A DNA stretch of 48,870 nt, from NCBI RefSeq assembly GCF_001467955.1, contig NZ_LNYR01000034.1, forward strand, positions 367,049 through 415,918, read 5' to 3'. Source of the stretch: Legionella quateirensis (lineage in GTDB: Bacteria > Pseudomonadota > Gammaproteobacteria > Legionellales > Legionellaceae). How positions within the stretch are numbered: position 1 is the stretch's first letter; the number at the start of each line of letters is the position of its first letter. The notes under the pieces are model-generated. The model saw only the letters and a list, made by a program, of their open reading frames with translations, was not told the DNA's origin and ran no database searches. The position numbers were made by a program, and so were the translations under genes. Below are positions 39,482 through 48,594 of the stretch, in pieces.

Positions 39482-42400
39482 ATGAAGAGCGCTATAGATA
39501 AATTATTATCCAGGAACGTTACTGAGTTCGTTGAACAATTAGAAACTCTAAGTCAACAAGACAAAACATTATCAGATGATTTAAAGTTCACTATTAAAAT
39601 TTTAATTTCATTTGGAAAAGAAGCAACCGAAGATCAATTTGAGTTGTTACAGGAATTAAAAGAAAATCTCAAAATACATCGAGTTTTATTGCGAGATATT
39701 GCTGGCCTCTTTGATTATCCTCCTTATCCCGATTTAGAAGAATTTACCAAACAACTCCATAAAAACTCCCTGCAACTTCAGTCCTATATTGATTCTTTTG
39801 ATAAAGATCCAAAAGCGGGTCGTGACCCTAAAGTGAGCAAAGGAAAAGTCTCTCAATTAACTGATGAAATTTTTGAAGAACAATTTGATACTTCCAAATT
39901 GAGTCGTGTTGTTGCAAATATCCAAAATCTAAGAGATGGTTCAGTACTGTCGTCATCAAAGCAGTTACATCTTGTTCAACAGGTAATCTACATTAATGCT
40001 ATAGGTCGTGAGTGTCCTTTAAATGTTAAAAACAGATCCTATTCAAATTTAACTACCTTGAGCAGAATGCAGTTGCGTCAATTATCTGATTTGTTTATTG
40101 AGCGGGTAAACGATCCTTTATTGGGTGCTCAAGAACGCGTTAAATCCCAATTAAATTTGATTGCAGTGATGAGGGAACAATATTTTCGTTGTACTGGTGT
40201 GTTCCTGAATTCTACTCAAATTGTCAGCGTTTTATTGACGTTAAATCAGTTGCAGCATAATCGCTGTGTTGAACTGCCTCCAGATGAAAATTTAAAAGAT
40301 ACCAAAGCCTTCCTAGCGGCTTTGCAATGGGTGTTTACTCAGGATAATAATAAAACGGGAGTAAATAAAGATTTGCTCGTTAAAGAGTTTAAGCCCACTG
40401 AAGTAAAAGATTTTTTTACGTTTCTTGGTGTGCCAGCGAAAGATCTGAATGAATCTCAAGCCGATGATCTGATCACCGAAGGAGTATTTAAACCTGAAAT
40501 AGTCGGTTTGAGTAAAAAAGTGGATGTGGAGTTAGCGTTCCGTGTTCCTTCGCATCACCGTGTTCCTCATCCGGAACCTGTTTCAGAACATTTGATACAC
40601 AATCTGGATTATTTACAGAAGATCCACCTTGCAGTCAATATGGCAAAACCTGGACAGCCTATTGTGTTGATCGCCAAGAATGCCGAGCATGCTTTAGCTT
40701 TAAATAAGCAATTAATTGAATATTTTAAAAGTGCTGGTAATTCATATGAGATAAAGGCTTTTACAGGCTCCGAGCCTGCTGAACGAAGACATCAATGGTT
40801 TAGGGATACTACAGCCAAGATTCCCAGGATCGCTGTTACCGTTCCTTATCTTGCCAATAGTGACGAATTTAAGTCAGCACATACCAATGGGTGTGTTGCT
40901 ATTCAATCCTATTTACATAAACCAGGTGAGACACGAAAAATTATTGAAAAGCTTTCAGGTTTTGGAGCACCAAGTAGATTTTATGCGATTCATGAAGAAA
41001 ATGGCATTGTTTCTTCTCTGCACAGTTCTTTAAAATCAAATCAGGATAAAGTAAATCTATTAAAAGCGGTACATGAGAATCGCAGGAACAGGAATCAGGA
41101 AAAGGCAATCGAGCAGTATTATGTTCAATCAGTGACCACCATCCAAAGAGTCATATTGGAGCAATTTGATCATTGGCAAGAATTATTGCACCTGATACAT
41201 CCGCGCACGGAATGGAAACAATTGGATTCAGAGCTATTACTTGTTCAACAGGATTTAATTAAGAAACTCGAATTACAATGGAAGCAGATTTTAAAGGAGA
41301 CTGATCCTGAGCGCGTCTATTCCAATCCCTATGTTCGACGTTCTTCCAGTAAAGAACTGGATACACTAACTTTAGATAAGGCTTTGCGTGATTATGAGCT
41401 CAAAGTTGAGAATATCTGGACAAACACTCAACGCAAACTTAAAGAAAAAACTACGGGCAGATTAATTCCAGATTCAGTTAATGCATTACGTACAGTATAT
41501 CTTGAGCAAGTAAAGTTAAGTGAACAATTGAAACTTAATAAATTAGCTACCCGCGAGAATATTAAAATCACCCAGCATGAACAAAGAAAAGCGAATCGGA
41601 TGGTCAAATCAGCGCTAGATGTTAATGGTGCGATGCTTAAATATTCTGAAGGCAATGTCAGACAATACAGACAACCTTTTATTCAATATCAGATCAGCTT
41701 ACTCGCAAAAGATATTATTAATAACATAAATCAATCTTCGTTAAGCTCTAATATCAAAAAGGCATTGATTGATCGGACAAATAATGCAGAAAATTTACTT
41801 TCTCTTGAGTTGATTTTGATTGATTACGAAGGGCGATGGTTAAGTGCGGAACATAATTCTGAGAAATACCGTATGCAGCCTGTAATCAATGAATTAGTAC
41901 GGGTACATCAGCAATCGGGTGTCGAACTGAACCCTGAGCTTCAGACCATTAAAGACATTTACCTTGATAATGTAGTTAATGATGTAGTTCAAAAATTGGA
42001 AGATTCACTTTCCTGGGCAAAAAAGGAAAATAGAGGATTCTGGTATCTTTTGGAACGTTCTGCAGCTACACGTGCTGCCGATGATTTGCTACTTGCTATC
42101 GAAGGGATAAAACTCTCAACTGATCCCTTATTGCAAAAATCAGCATTAAAAAATCTGTTTAAAAAATTAAGTCAACATCAAGCCCAACTCGATGGCTTGT
42201 GGTTATTTTCATTTGGCCATAAGAATATCCGAGATACAATTAATCAGACATTGAACACTTTGAATGAATTAACTGTCATTGGTAGTGGTAAGGATGAGCT
42301 GGATCTTGGTTTTATAAATGAGTGCAAAGAGGAAGCGCACAGTGAGGTAGTAAAACACAAATTCAGAACAATTTTAAAACAATTGGAAGATCGAAATAGT

Positions 42401-43744
42401 CCATGGTTAAAAGAAAATAAAGATTGGCAGGAAGTGACTCAGAAACTTAAAGTGATTCAAGGTGAAAATCCCTCACTTTTTGCTCTGGATGAAATGCACC
42501 ATCTTGTTAGTTTGAAGTGTAATGAATTCAGTCAAAGCAAATCAAAAATTGTTGATCCTCTGATCCATTTAAGAGGAACTTTACGTAGTCTTTGGAATGA
42601 TGTGTCACAAAAGCATCATGACTTGTTGGATGAGTCACAACATTTTGCGATTAAAGAAGAACAGATTAAAAAAGATCTTGATGGCGTCGCTGGATTTAAA
42701 ACCAATCAGGTTGAGTTAATCGTAGGAAGCAATGGAAGCACAGAATATTATGATTTGATTATCAGGGGATCAGGAACACTTCCATTATTAGATAATTTTA
42801 CTCGATATAATTCACAAATAAAGGCGATGATTAATGATCAAGCTCAGTTAAAAAAACAACTTGAGTTACCCTTATCCAAACATTCAGCTTTTAAACAATT
42901 GCGTGATGAACAGCTTAAATTAATTCAGGAAGGTAAAGGGGAGCAAGTCAATGTTGCGCTATTTCCTCAAACCTATCAGAGCAATATAGGAGCAATTCTT
43001 GAGTTACAATCCTATGTTTCTGGAGCAATGCCAGAGAATATAACTGATTTTCCGGAAGACATTCAGAATCATTTTTTTGATAGAGAGCTTGTTAACTCAA
43101 TGGATTTTTCCAAATTTTTGGATAGAACGGTGGTCGACCCAACAGAGATTCAGCGTGTGTTGGAACATTTAAGTACGATAAAAGATTCTCATTTAAGATC
43201 CGACTTAATCGGGTTGTATAAAAAAATTCACCCAGATAATGTAGAGCCGCCAAAATCAAGATGGTCACCCAAAACATGGATATCCGGTATTGCTTCATTT
43301 ATCGTCAATCCGTTTAAATTGGGAGAGACAGAACACGATTTGGCCTATCAATTATCAGAATTCACACGTAGATCTAATAATCTTCTATCCCAGTTTTTAT
43401 CTATGGATATTCAAAAGCGAATGACCACTTTAACTACTGGATTAGAATCTCAAATTGATGAAGAAGCTAAAAAGATTGATGCATTACATGAGAAAATTCA
43501 ATTCATTAGTGAATGTATTGCCGATGAAAAGAATAAAGGTGGAGTATTTATTCGTCGATTTACTTCTATCAGCCAACTTTATGATTTTGAAAGTAATTTA
43601 AGACAGTATAAAGCAGAGAATCCTAAACTAAACGTAGAGGATGAAGTTAAAGCTGCCGGGGAAGATTTCGAATCTGATGTATTTTTGGAATTGGATGATG
43701 ACGAATTGAATCCTGAACATCAACAGTCTGCATTGAAGTTGTAA
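39482..43744 (+). CDS. Large coiled-coil protein with degenerate SecA-like motor region; candidate Dot/Icm effector
   Basis: A 1420-residue protein starting at the ATG at 39482 (GGGGAG 10 bases upstream). Residues ~215-345 resemble SecA NBD1: VMREQYFRCTG and KDFFTFLGV match in order, but the Walker A place reads LPPDENLKDTK and lacks GKT. Residues ~391-510 resemble SecA NBD2: QPIVLIAKNAEHALALN and LSGFGAPSRFYAIHEEN, where SecA has GRSGRQGD. The DEAD box is absent. The rest is long charged helices likely to form coiled coils. The C-terminus is acidic (ELDDDELNPE), as in many Dot/Icm substrates. No signal peptide is present. Length is close to that of the L. pneumophila effector SdhA (about 1430), but I cannot confirm orthology. 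Confidence 0.75.
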   Translation: MKSAIDKLLSRNVTEFVEQLETLSQQDKTLSDDLKFTIKILISFGKEATEDQFELLQELKENLKIHRVLLRDIAGLFDYPPYPDLEEFTKQLHKNSLQLQSYIDSFDKDPKAGRDPKVSKGKVSQLTDEIFEEQFDTSKLSRVVANIQNLRDGSVLSSSKQLHLVQQVIYINAIGRECPLNVKNRSYSNLTTLSRMQLRQLSDLFIERVNDPLLGAQERVKSQLNLIAVMREQYFRCTGVFLNSTQIVSVLLTLNQLQHNRCVELPPDENLKDTKAFLAALQWVFTQDNNKTGVNKDLLVKEFKPTEVKDFFTFLGVPAKDLNESQADDLITEGVFKPEIVGLSKKVDVELAFRVPSHHRVPHPEPVSEHLIHNLDYLQKIHLAVNMAKPGQPIVLIAKNAEHALALNKQLIEYFKSAGNSYEIKAFTGSEPAERRHQWFRDTTAKIPRIAVTVPYLANSDEFKSAHTNGCVAIQSYLHKPGETRKIIEKLSGFGAPSRFYAIHEENGIVSSLHSSLKSNQDKVNLLKAVHENRRNRNQEKAIEQYYVQSVTTIQRVILEQFDHWQELLHLIHPRTEWKQLDSELLLVQQDLIKKLELQWKQILKETDPERVYSNPYVRRSSSKELDTLTLDKALRDYELKVENIWTNTQRKLKEKTTGRLIPDSVNALRTVYLEQVKLSEQLKLNKLATRENIKITQHEQRKANRMVKSALDVNGAMLKYSEGNVRQYRQPFIQYQISLLAKDIINNINQSSLSSNIKKALIDRTNNAENLLSLELILIDYEGRWLSAEHNSEKYRMQPVINELVRVHQQSGVELNPELQTIKDIYLDNVVNDVVQKLEDSLSWAKKENRGFWYLLERSAATRAADDLLLAIEGIKLSTDPLLQKSALKNLFKKLSQHQAQLDGLWLFSFGHKNIRDTINQTLNTLNELTVIGSGKDELDLGFINECKEEAHSEVVKHKFRTILKQLEDRNSPWLKENKDWQEVTQKLKVIQGENPSLFALDEMHHLVSLKCNEFSQSKSKIVDPLIHLRGTLRSLWNDVSQKHHDLLDESQHFAIKEEQIKKDLDGVAGFKTNQVELIVGSNGSTEYYDLIIRGSGTLPLLDNFTRYNSQIKAMINDQAQLKKQLELPLSKHSAFKQLRDEQLKLIQEGKGEQVNVALFPQTYQSNIGAILELQSYVSGAMPENITDFPEDIQNHFFDRELVNSMDFSKFLDRTVVDPTEIQRVLEHLSTIKDSHLRSDLIGLYKKIHPDNVEPPKSRWSPKTWISGIASFIVNPFKLGETEHDLAYQLSEFTRRSNNLLSQFLSMDIQKRMTTLTTGLESQIDEEAKKIDALHEKIQFISECIADEKNKGGVFIRRFTSISQLYDFESNLRQYKAENPKLNVEDEVKAAGEDFESDVFLELDDDELNPEHQQSALKL

Positions 43745-44034
43745 TTTGAGAGACTGTTAGCATGTGCTCTATGACTCCATCTTGGGGCGCCTTGTCTCCT
43801 GAGGTTAGGCGCTGTGACGCATTAAGAGGCGGTATAGCGCTTGTGCGTGGCCGAACACGTCGAATAAAATAAATCCTTATAAACCTGGTGTCACCTGACG
43901 GATCTTCTGCATCAACTTCCAGCCTTGAATCACTAATTTCTTTAACACTATTTATGAAATAACTCGCTACTCAGGATTAACCTTGAATATGGTGTTAATG
44001 CAAACTAAACTGTAATGGGTTGTTTTATAAACAA
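43745..44034. other. Intergenic region, no gene seen
   Basis: About 290 bases between the large effector-like gene and the amine oxidase. The first part is less AT-rich than its surroundings (ggcgccttgtctcctgagg region). I see no hairpin with a T run, no clear promoter and no ORF I can support. Confidence 0.4.
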
Positions 44035-45396
44035 ATGGGTATTTATATGCGCAGTCGTGATGAGAGGACAGGTTATAAAAATGGTGCTGAAATCAGGTTT
44101 TTTTCTCAGCAGCGTCCTACACAAACAAAAATGCAAGAATTATCACCAGATGTGATTGCCGTTATTGGCGGCGGAGTTTCTGGTTTGTTTGCTGCTCGTG
44201 AATTGCTTAAAAATGGGCACACAGTTGTTATCATTGAAGCTCAAGATAGACTTGGAGGTAGAGTTTATCCTGTTAAAGTACCTACAAAAGATGGAACTGT
44301 AGAATTACAGTTAGGCGCCAATTTTATGCATAATACAGGTACCGAAACACCAAATATGCTTATTTCTGAATTAGATCCTCAAATTGATTTTTCAACACCT
44401 GAAACAAGTCTGAATAAATTAGGTCAACCTGTTCAGCTTGAGTCGGGTGAAGTGTGCATCATAACTGAAGATGGCAGATCTTTTAAAAAGGCCTATGGTG
44501 AAATGGAATATGGTTGTTCGCTTGATAAGGTAAGTCAATATGACAGGAGCAACGATTTTGGTCTTTATGGCGGATATGAAAATTTCTTTTTGTACGATGG
44601 GTTTACATCCATGTTGGAGCGGCTCCAGGATGAATTAAATGCATGCGAGCAATGCACTATTTTTACTGGCACCAGAGTAGAATCAGTCGAATATTTAGAA
44701 GCGGATCGAACGCATGTCATAGGTACTAATCTTGGCTCCATAACTTGCCAACAGATTGTCTGTGCTTTACCTATCGGAGTACTGCAACATAGGGCTGTAC
44801 AATTTACTCCAAAATTGCCAGATGCTATTGATGCGGTTAATTCAGGGAGTGCCGCACGAATTGTGATCCAATTTGAAGATGCGTTGATCAATCCTAAATA
44901 TTCGCATATTGCGTTACATGATAAAGAAACCAACACCATTTTAAGGATATTAAATGTTGATCATTATAGGCCATCACAAACACCTAGTAATTGCCTTGTA
45001 GTAACTTATGTGCCTCTACCTGGTAATGAAGAGAAACTAACACCTGAACTTGTTTTAGAAAAGGTTAAAATTGGTTTAAAAAATCAATATCAAGATAAAG
45101 CTCATATCATAGAAGAAGGTACCATTATTGTGGAACAAAATTGGAGCCAAGATCAATATTGTATGGGTGGTTGGTCTAGCTTTAACAGAATGATTTCAAA
45201 TGATACTGATGTGAACAATTGGTTTTCCGAGTTAGAAGAGTATGGTGAAAAATCCGGCTTGTATTTCGCAGGAGAACATATGTCCAAGGGTGAAAATGGC
45301 ACCGTTCACGGTGCTGCTCTTTCAGGTATAGATGCTGCTCATCAGTTGGAAAAGGACTTACAAGCTCAGAAGACTATTTCTTCCTATAATGGATGA
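44035..45396 (+). CDS. Flavin-containing amine oxidase (MAO/KDM1-like fold)
   Basis: FAD-dependent oxidoreductase of about 453 residues. It has the dinucleotide-binding motif IGGGVSGLFAARELL, then IIEAQDRLGGRVY, the typical amine-oxidase opening. Late motifs GLYFAGEHMS and GTVHGAALSGIDAA complete the FAD site. Polyamine and histone-demethylase oxidases share this arrangement; the substrate is not readable. There is no signal peptide. The start is uncertain: TTG 44020, ATG 44035 and ATG 44047 are all in frame, and an extra ~30 residues precede the FAD motif. It follows the effector-like gene by about 290 bp and may belong to the same accessory block. Confidence 0.85.
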   Translation: MGIYMRSRDERTGYKNGAEIRFFSQQRPTQTKMQELSPDVIAVIGGGVSGLFAARELLKNGHTVVIIEAQDRLGGRVYPVKVPTKDGTVELQLGANFMHNTGTETPNMLISELDPQIDFSTPETSLNKLGQPVQLESGEVCIITEDGRSFKKAYGEMEYGCSLDKVSQYDRSNDFGLYGGYENFFLYDGFTSMLERLQDELNACEQCTIFTGTRVESVEYLEADRTHVIGTNLGSITCQQIVCALPIGVLQHRAVQFTPKLPDAIDAVNSGSAARIVIQFEDALINPKYSHIALHDKETNTILRILNVDHYRPSQTPSNCLVVTYVPLPGNEEKLTPELVLEKVKIGLKNQYQDKAHIIEEGTIIVEQNWSQDQYCMGGWSSFNRMISNDTDVNNWFSELEEYGEKSGLYFAGEHMSKGENGTVHGAALSGIDAAHQLEKDLQAQKTISSYNG

Positions 45397-45624
45397 ACCA
45401 AGTGTAAACGGAATTATTCGGAGTGCTATTAATCTTGACAAAAATTACAGGGCTGAACAGTAGCTTGTATTGCTTTTCAGGCCTGTACCGTACAGAGTTT
45501 ACTTTTGCCGATTAATCAAAAAAATTAGAATAAAATCAAAGACTTTATCATTACTTGTCTGCAGTGATTCATTGACAGATTGCGCTTTATATTCAACTTG
45601 GTCGCTCCTCAGAAGCCCATTTAG

Positions 45625-45903
45625 GGTAAGGGAGAACTGCAATTTGATGAAGCGGAGTCGGTTGAAACCACCGAGCTTCCAAAAGAAGAAAATACTATTT
45701 CTATAACCTACACTAGAAAAAAGCCAGTACGACGTCCCTTACCTGAGCACTTACCTCGCGAAATGATCGAGCATGATATTGCAGACGACGAGAAACTCTG
45801 CGCATGTGGATGTATGAAGCAACGAATTGGAGAAGAAGTCACAGAGCAGTTAGAGTATGTTCCTGCCAAGCTTTCTGTTATTGCCCATGTTCGTCTATCG
45901 TAA
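45625..45903 (+). pseudogene. IS66 transposase N-terminal fragment (left copy)
   Basis: The open frame from 45625 reads through the IS66 N-terminal zinc-finger region: KPVRRPLPEHLPREMIEHDI, then CACGCMKQRIGEEVTEQLEY and VPAKLSVIAHVR, and hits TAA at 45901. It lacks the normal start and the rest of the protein. The deletion point is within the word atgttcgtctat at 45887-45898, where the frame switches into the C-terminal fragment. It is inverted relative to the copy at 48651-48870. Confidence 0.8.
45679..45898 (+). repeat. Left arm of a 220-bp inverted repeat (IS66 fragment)
   Basis: Matches the reverse complement of 48651-48870 with about 3 mismatches in 220. Both arms point toward the repeat-protein gene between them. 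Both stop matching at the same word, atgttcgtctat. Confidence 0.9.
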
Positions 45904-46297
45904 CCACCGGCCTGATAAAAAAATAGTCCTTTTTGACTACCAGCAAACTCGACAAGCTCAGTGGCCTAAGCAAATACTTAAGGATTTTAAAGGCTATCTG
46001 CAAACCGACGGGTATAAGGGATATGATTGGGTAGATGACCATCCGGATATTATCCATTTGGGGTGCTTTGCTCACGCTAGAAGGCCTTTTGCTTTAGGAC
46101 GAAAAAACTGGCTATTCTCAGGGAGTCACAGAGGCGATCATGCCAGTGCTTTATTCTATAGCCTCATTGCAACAGCCAAGGCCAATGGCCTTAATCCCTT
46201 TGATTATCTAAAAACTCTGTTTAAAAACATCCGCTCTTGCAAAACAGCCGAAGACTATAGGGCTCTGTTGCCATTTAACCTAACAACCCCTAATTAA
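45887..46297 (+). pseudogene. IS66 transposase C-terminal fragment with internal deletion (left copy)
   Basis: Continues from the first fragment in another frame: MFVYRNHRPDKKIVLFDYQQ, LQTDGYKGYDW, IHLGCFAHARRPF, then ALGRKNWLFSGSHRGDHAS, and a natural-looking end at LLPFNLTTPN. Between HARR and ALGRKNW about 100 or more residues of a complete IS66 transposase are missing, including the IDNN-type acidic stretch. The join falls at RPF, present on both sides of the normal gene. It is a dead relic. Confidence 0.82.
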
Positions 46298-46713
46298 CTA
46301 CTTCATGTAATTCAAACCGTATTTCGCCGAACGAATACGTATCAAAGATAAAAGTGTTATCGATAAAATTTTATCTCATATAAATAAAAAGCCTGGGAAT
46401 CAAGCCGCAGTCTTTAATACACTTACCATTCGGGGACCACCGGAGCACGTTTCACTGATAAAAGAGAATAGAACAGGTTAATTATTTTGAATACTGTCTT
46501 GCACAGTAGGAATACGTTCATCTTGAAAATCAAAATAGGTTAAAAAAGTGACTGATCCATGCTTTCACCATTTCAGTTTTAATCAATTTTCACGCAAATT
46601 ACATCCAGAACCATTAAGTAACTACAAAAATTGACGACAGCTTTAGAAGCAAAAATTTAAATCGCGTTAAAAGATCCGTTTTATTTTTCTTATGTGCAGT
46701 ATAATTACACAAA
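46298..46713. other. 416-bp intergenic region, nothing recognised
   Basis: Between the left IS66 relic and the 3' end of the repeat-protein gene. AT-rich, with no supportable ORF or RNA gene. No clear IS66 terminal inverted repeat was found. Confidence 0.4.
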
Positions 46714-48258
46714 TTAAACACTCCCTGGCTTCTTTGGCTCATCCATAGATTTCATAGATTTAATTAATGCGGCATTGTCTTTTTTCCCTTTCTCATTTAG
46801 GACGGCACCAACAGCAAATATCCCTAGAGCAGAGGTAAGAGGACCAGCGGCGGGTAATAGCCCCACGCCAGTAGACGCCATAAAAATACTTACTCCCAGA
46901 ATTATTGCAGCCAAACCCATCATTAATTTACCTAGCAACTGCATCCCTGGTGATGGTATTTTAGCGATATCGTTGGCAAAATTTTGATAGTCTATTGCGG
47001 CATACTGATTTTCTGGATTTTTGATAAGCTTTCTGGTCTTTATTAGTACCATTGTCAGCTTGGGTGTTGATTCCTGGTTAGCAATGAACAATTTTTCGCA
47101 CTGCTTTAGAATATCCCCAACCGCGCCTTTCTTATTTTGATCCTTAAAATCATCAGATGATGCTTTTAATTTTAGAAAGGCCTTCAGGAAAGGTTTTAAA
47201 TCTGCGTGCGCATATTCAAGTGCCAGGCCATGTTGCTTAACGGCCTCAAGGACAACTTCTTTATCTTTTGTTAAAACTGCGTGCGCAAGGTGAAGTGCCA
47301 GGCCATCTTGCTTAACGGCCTCAAGGACAACGTCTTTATCTTTTTTTAAATCTGCGTGCGCATATTGAAGTGCCAGGCCATGTTGCTTAACGGCCTCAAG
47401 GACAACGTCTTTATCTTTTTTTAAATCTCGGTGCGCAAATTGAAGTGCCCGGCCATCTTGCTTAACGGCCTCAAGGACAACGTCTTTATCTTTTGTTAAA
47501 ACTGCGTGCGCAAGGTGAAGTGCCCGGCCATCTTGCTTAACGGCCTCAAGGACAACGTCTTTATCTTTTGTTAAATCTGCGTGCGCATATTGAAGTGCCA
47601 GGCCATGTTGCTTAACGGCCTCAAGGACAACGTCTTTATCTTTTTTTAAATCTGCGTGCGCAAGGTGAAGTGCCCGGCCATCTTGCTTAACGGCCTCAAG
47701 GACAACGTCTTTATCTTTTTTTAAATCTGCGTGCGCATATTGAAGTGCCAGGCCATCTTGCTTAACGGCCTCAAGGACAAATTTCTTGTCATTTTGTAAA
47801 TCTGTGTGTGCAAATTGAATTGCCAGGCCATATGTCTTAACGGCCTCAAGAACAACGTCTTTATCTTTTTGTAAATCTGCGTGTGCAAATTGAATTGCCA
47901 GGCCATTTTGCTTAACGGCCTCAAGGACAACTTCTTTATCTTTTTGTAAATCTGCGTGCGCATAGAAAATTGCCCAGCCATGTTGCTTAACGGCCTCAAG
48001 AACAAAGTCTTTATCTTTTTTTAAATCTGCGTGCGCAAATTGAAGTGCCAGGCCATCTTGCTTAACGGCCTCAAAGACAACTTCTTTATCTTTTTGTAAA
48101 TCTGCGTGCGCAAATTGAAGTGCCCAGCCATGTTGCTTAACGGCCTCAAGGACAACTTCTTTATCTTTTTGTAAATCTGCGTGCGCATAGAAAAGTGCCA
48201 GGCCATTTTGCTTAACGGCCTCAAGGACATTCTCTTTGGTCGAATTAAAATTTATCAT
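46714..48258 (-). CDS. DUF4116-type tandem-repeat protein with C-terminal membrane hairpin
   Basis: A 514-residue protein. Residues ~8-360 are 14 tandem 25-residue units with consensus KDVVLEAVKQHGLALQYAHADLKKD-like spacing (the 20-residue core LEAVKQHGLALQYAHADL is the most constant). Each unit is probably two short helices, giving a solenoid. A linker of ~70 residues follows, then a hydrophobic hairpin (LLGKLMMGLAAIILGVSIFM and AAGPLTSALGIFAVGAVL) and a charged tail. There is no signal peptide. The unit resembles the DUF4116 repeat found in many Legionella and amoeba-associated bacterial proteins. The TM hairpin would anchor it in a membrane, bacterial or host. Being flanked by IS66 relics suggests transfer. 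Function unknown; an effector role is an inference. Confidence 0.85.
   Translation of the reverse strand: MINFNSTKENVLEAVKQNGLALFYAHADLQKDKEVVLEAVKQHGWALQFAHADLQKDKEVVFEAVKQDGLALQFAHADLKKDKDFVLEAVKQHGWAIFYAHADLQKDKEVVLEAVKQNGLAIQFAHADLQKDKDVVLEAVKTYGLAIQFAHTDLQNDKKFVLEAVKQDGLALQYAHADLKKDKDVVLEAVKQDGRALHLAHADLKKDKDVVLEAVKQHGLALQYAHADLTKDKDVVLEAVKQDGRALHLAHAVLTKDKDVVLEAVKQDGRALQFAHRDLKKDKDVVLEAVKQHGLALQYAHADLKKDKDVVLEAVKQDGLALHLAHAVLTKDKEVVLEAVKQHGLALEYAHADLKPFLKAFLKLKASSDDFKDQNKKGAVGDILKQCEKLFIANQESTPKLTMVLIKTRKLIKNPENQYAAIDYQNFANDIAKIPSPGMQLLGKLMMGLAAIILGVSIFMASTGVGLLPAAGPLTSALGIFAVGAVLNEKGKKDNAALIKSMKSMDEPKKPGSV
47195..48245 (-). repeat. 14 tandem 75-bp repeat units inside the DUF4116-type gene
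   Basis: The word cttaacggcctcaagg recurs every 75 bases. Period is a multiple of three, so the repeat keeps the coding frame and also keeps other frames open. Neighbouring units are closer to one another than distant ones in places, with alternating LQYAHAD and LHLAHA types in the 3'-coding half, suggesting recent unequal crossover. Confidence 0.93.
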
Positions 48259-48594
48259 ATTTCTTCCTATACGCTAATGAAAAAAATTTCCTGAATACAG
48301 CTTACTCTTAATTGTACTCAAAAAAGCCAATTAGATCAAATGAGGAGCGGAAGAGAGAATCAGAAGAGAGTCACTATTGTGGCATATTAGGGGTTCCTTG
48401 CAGGAAGGTACGGAATTTCCCAGAGCATGCCTACAACCCTTTACCAGCCTAGGCTGCAGACAATAAATTGATTTTTTCTTTAGATATCAAATTTTGTATA
48501 ACCTCATGTAAAATAAGGCATTCTTTTTGTTGTAAAATTCATATATTCCAATCAGGGGTTCTAGCCCGGAACCGGCAAAATTTCCGGCTAATTT
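48259..48594. other. 336-bp upstream region of the repeat-protein gene
   Basis: AT-rich stretch that should hold the promoter for the minus-strand repeat-protein gene. No ORF, tRNA or clear hairpin terminator is seen. The piece near 48550 (ggggttctagcccggaacc) can form a short hairpin but has no T run. Confidence 0.4.

Noticed and set aside
39482..43744. Naming the large protein sdhA
   Set aside because: Length and coiled-coil character fit, but I cannot recall enough of the SdhA sequence to claim orthology, and the gene's neighbours do not decide it.
47721..48230. Two extra minus-strand ORFs in the repeat gene
   Set aside because: The repeat period is a multiple of three, so alternative frames stay open by periodicity; they lack a plausible start context and family resemblance.
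47195..48245. Possible CRISPR array (regular 75-bp repeats)
   Set aside because: Repeats are contiguous with no unique spacers, and they keep one long reading frame with clear protein periodicity.
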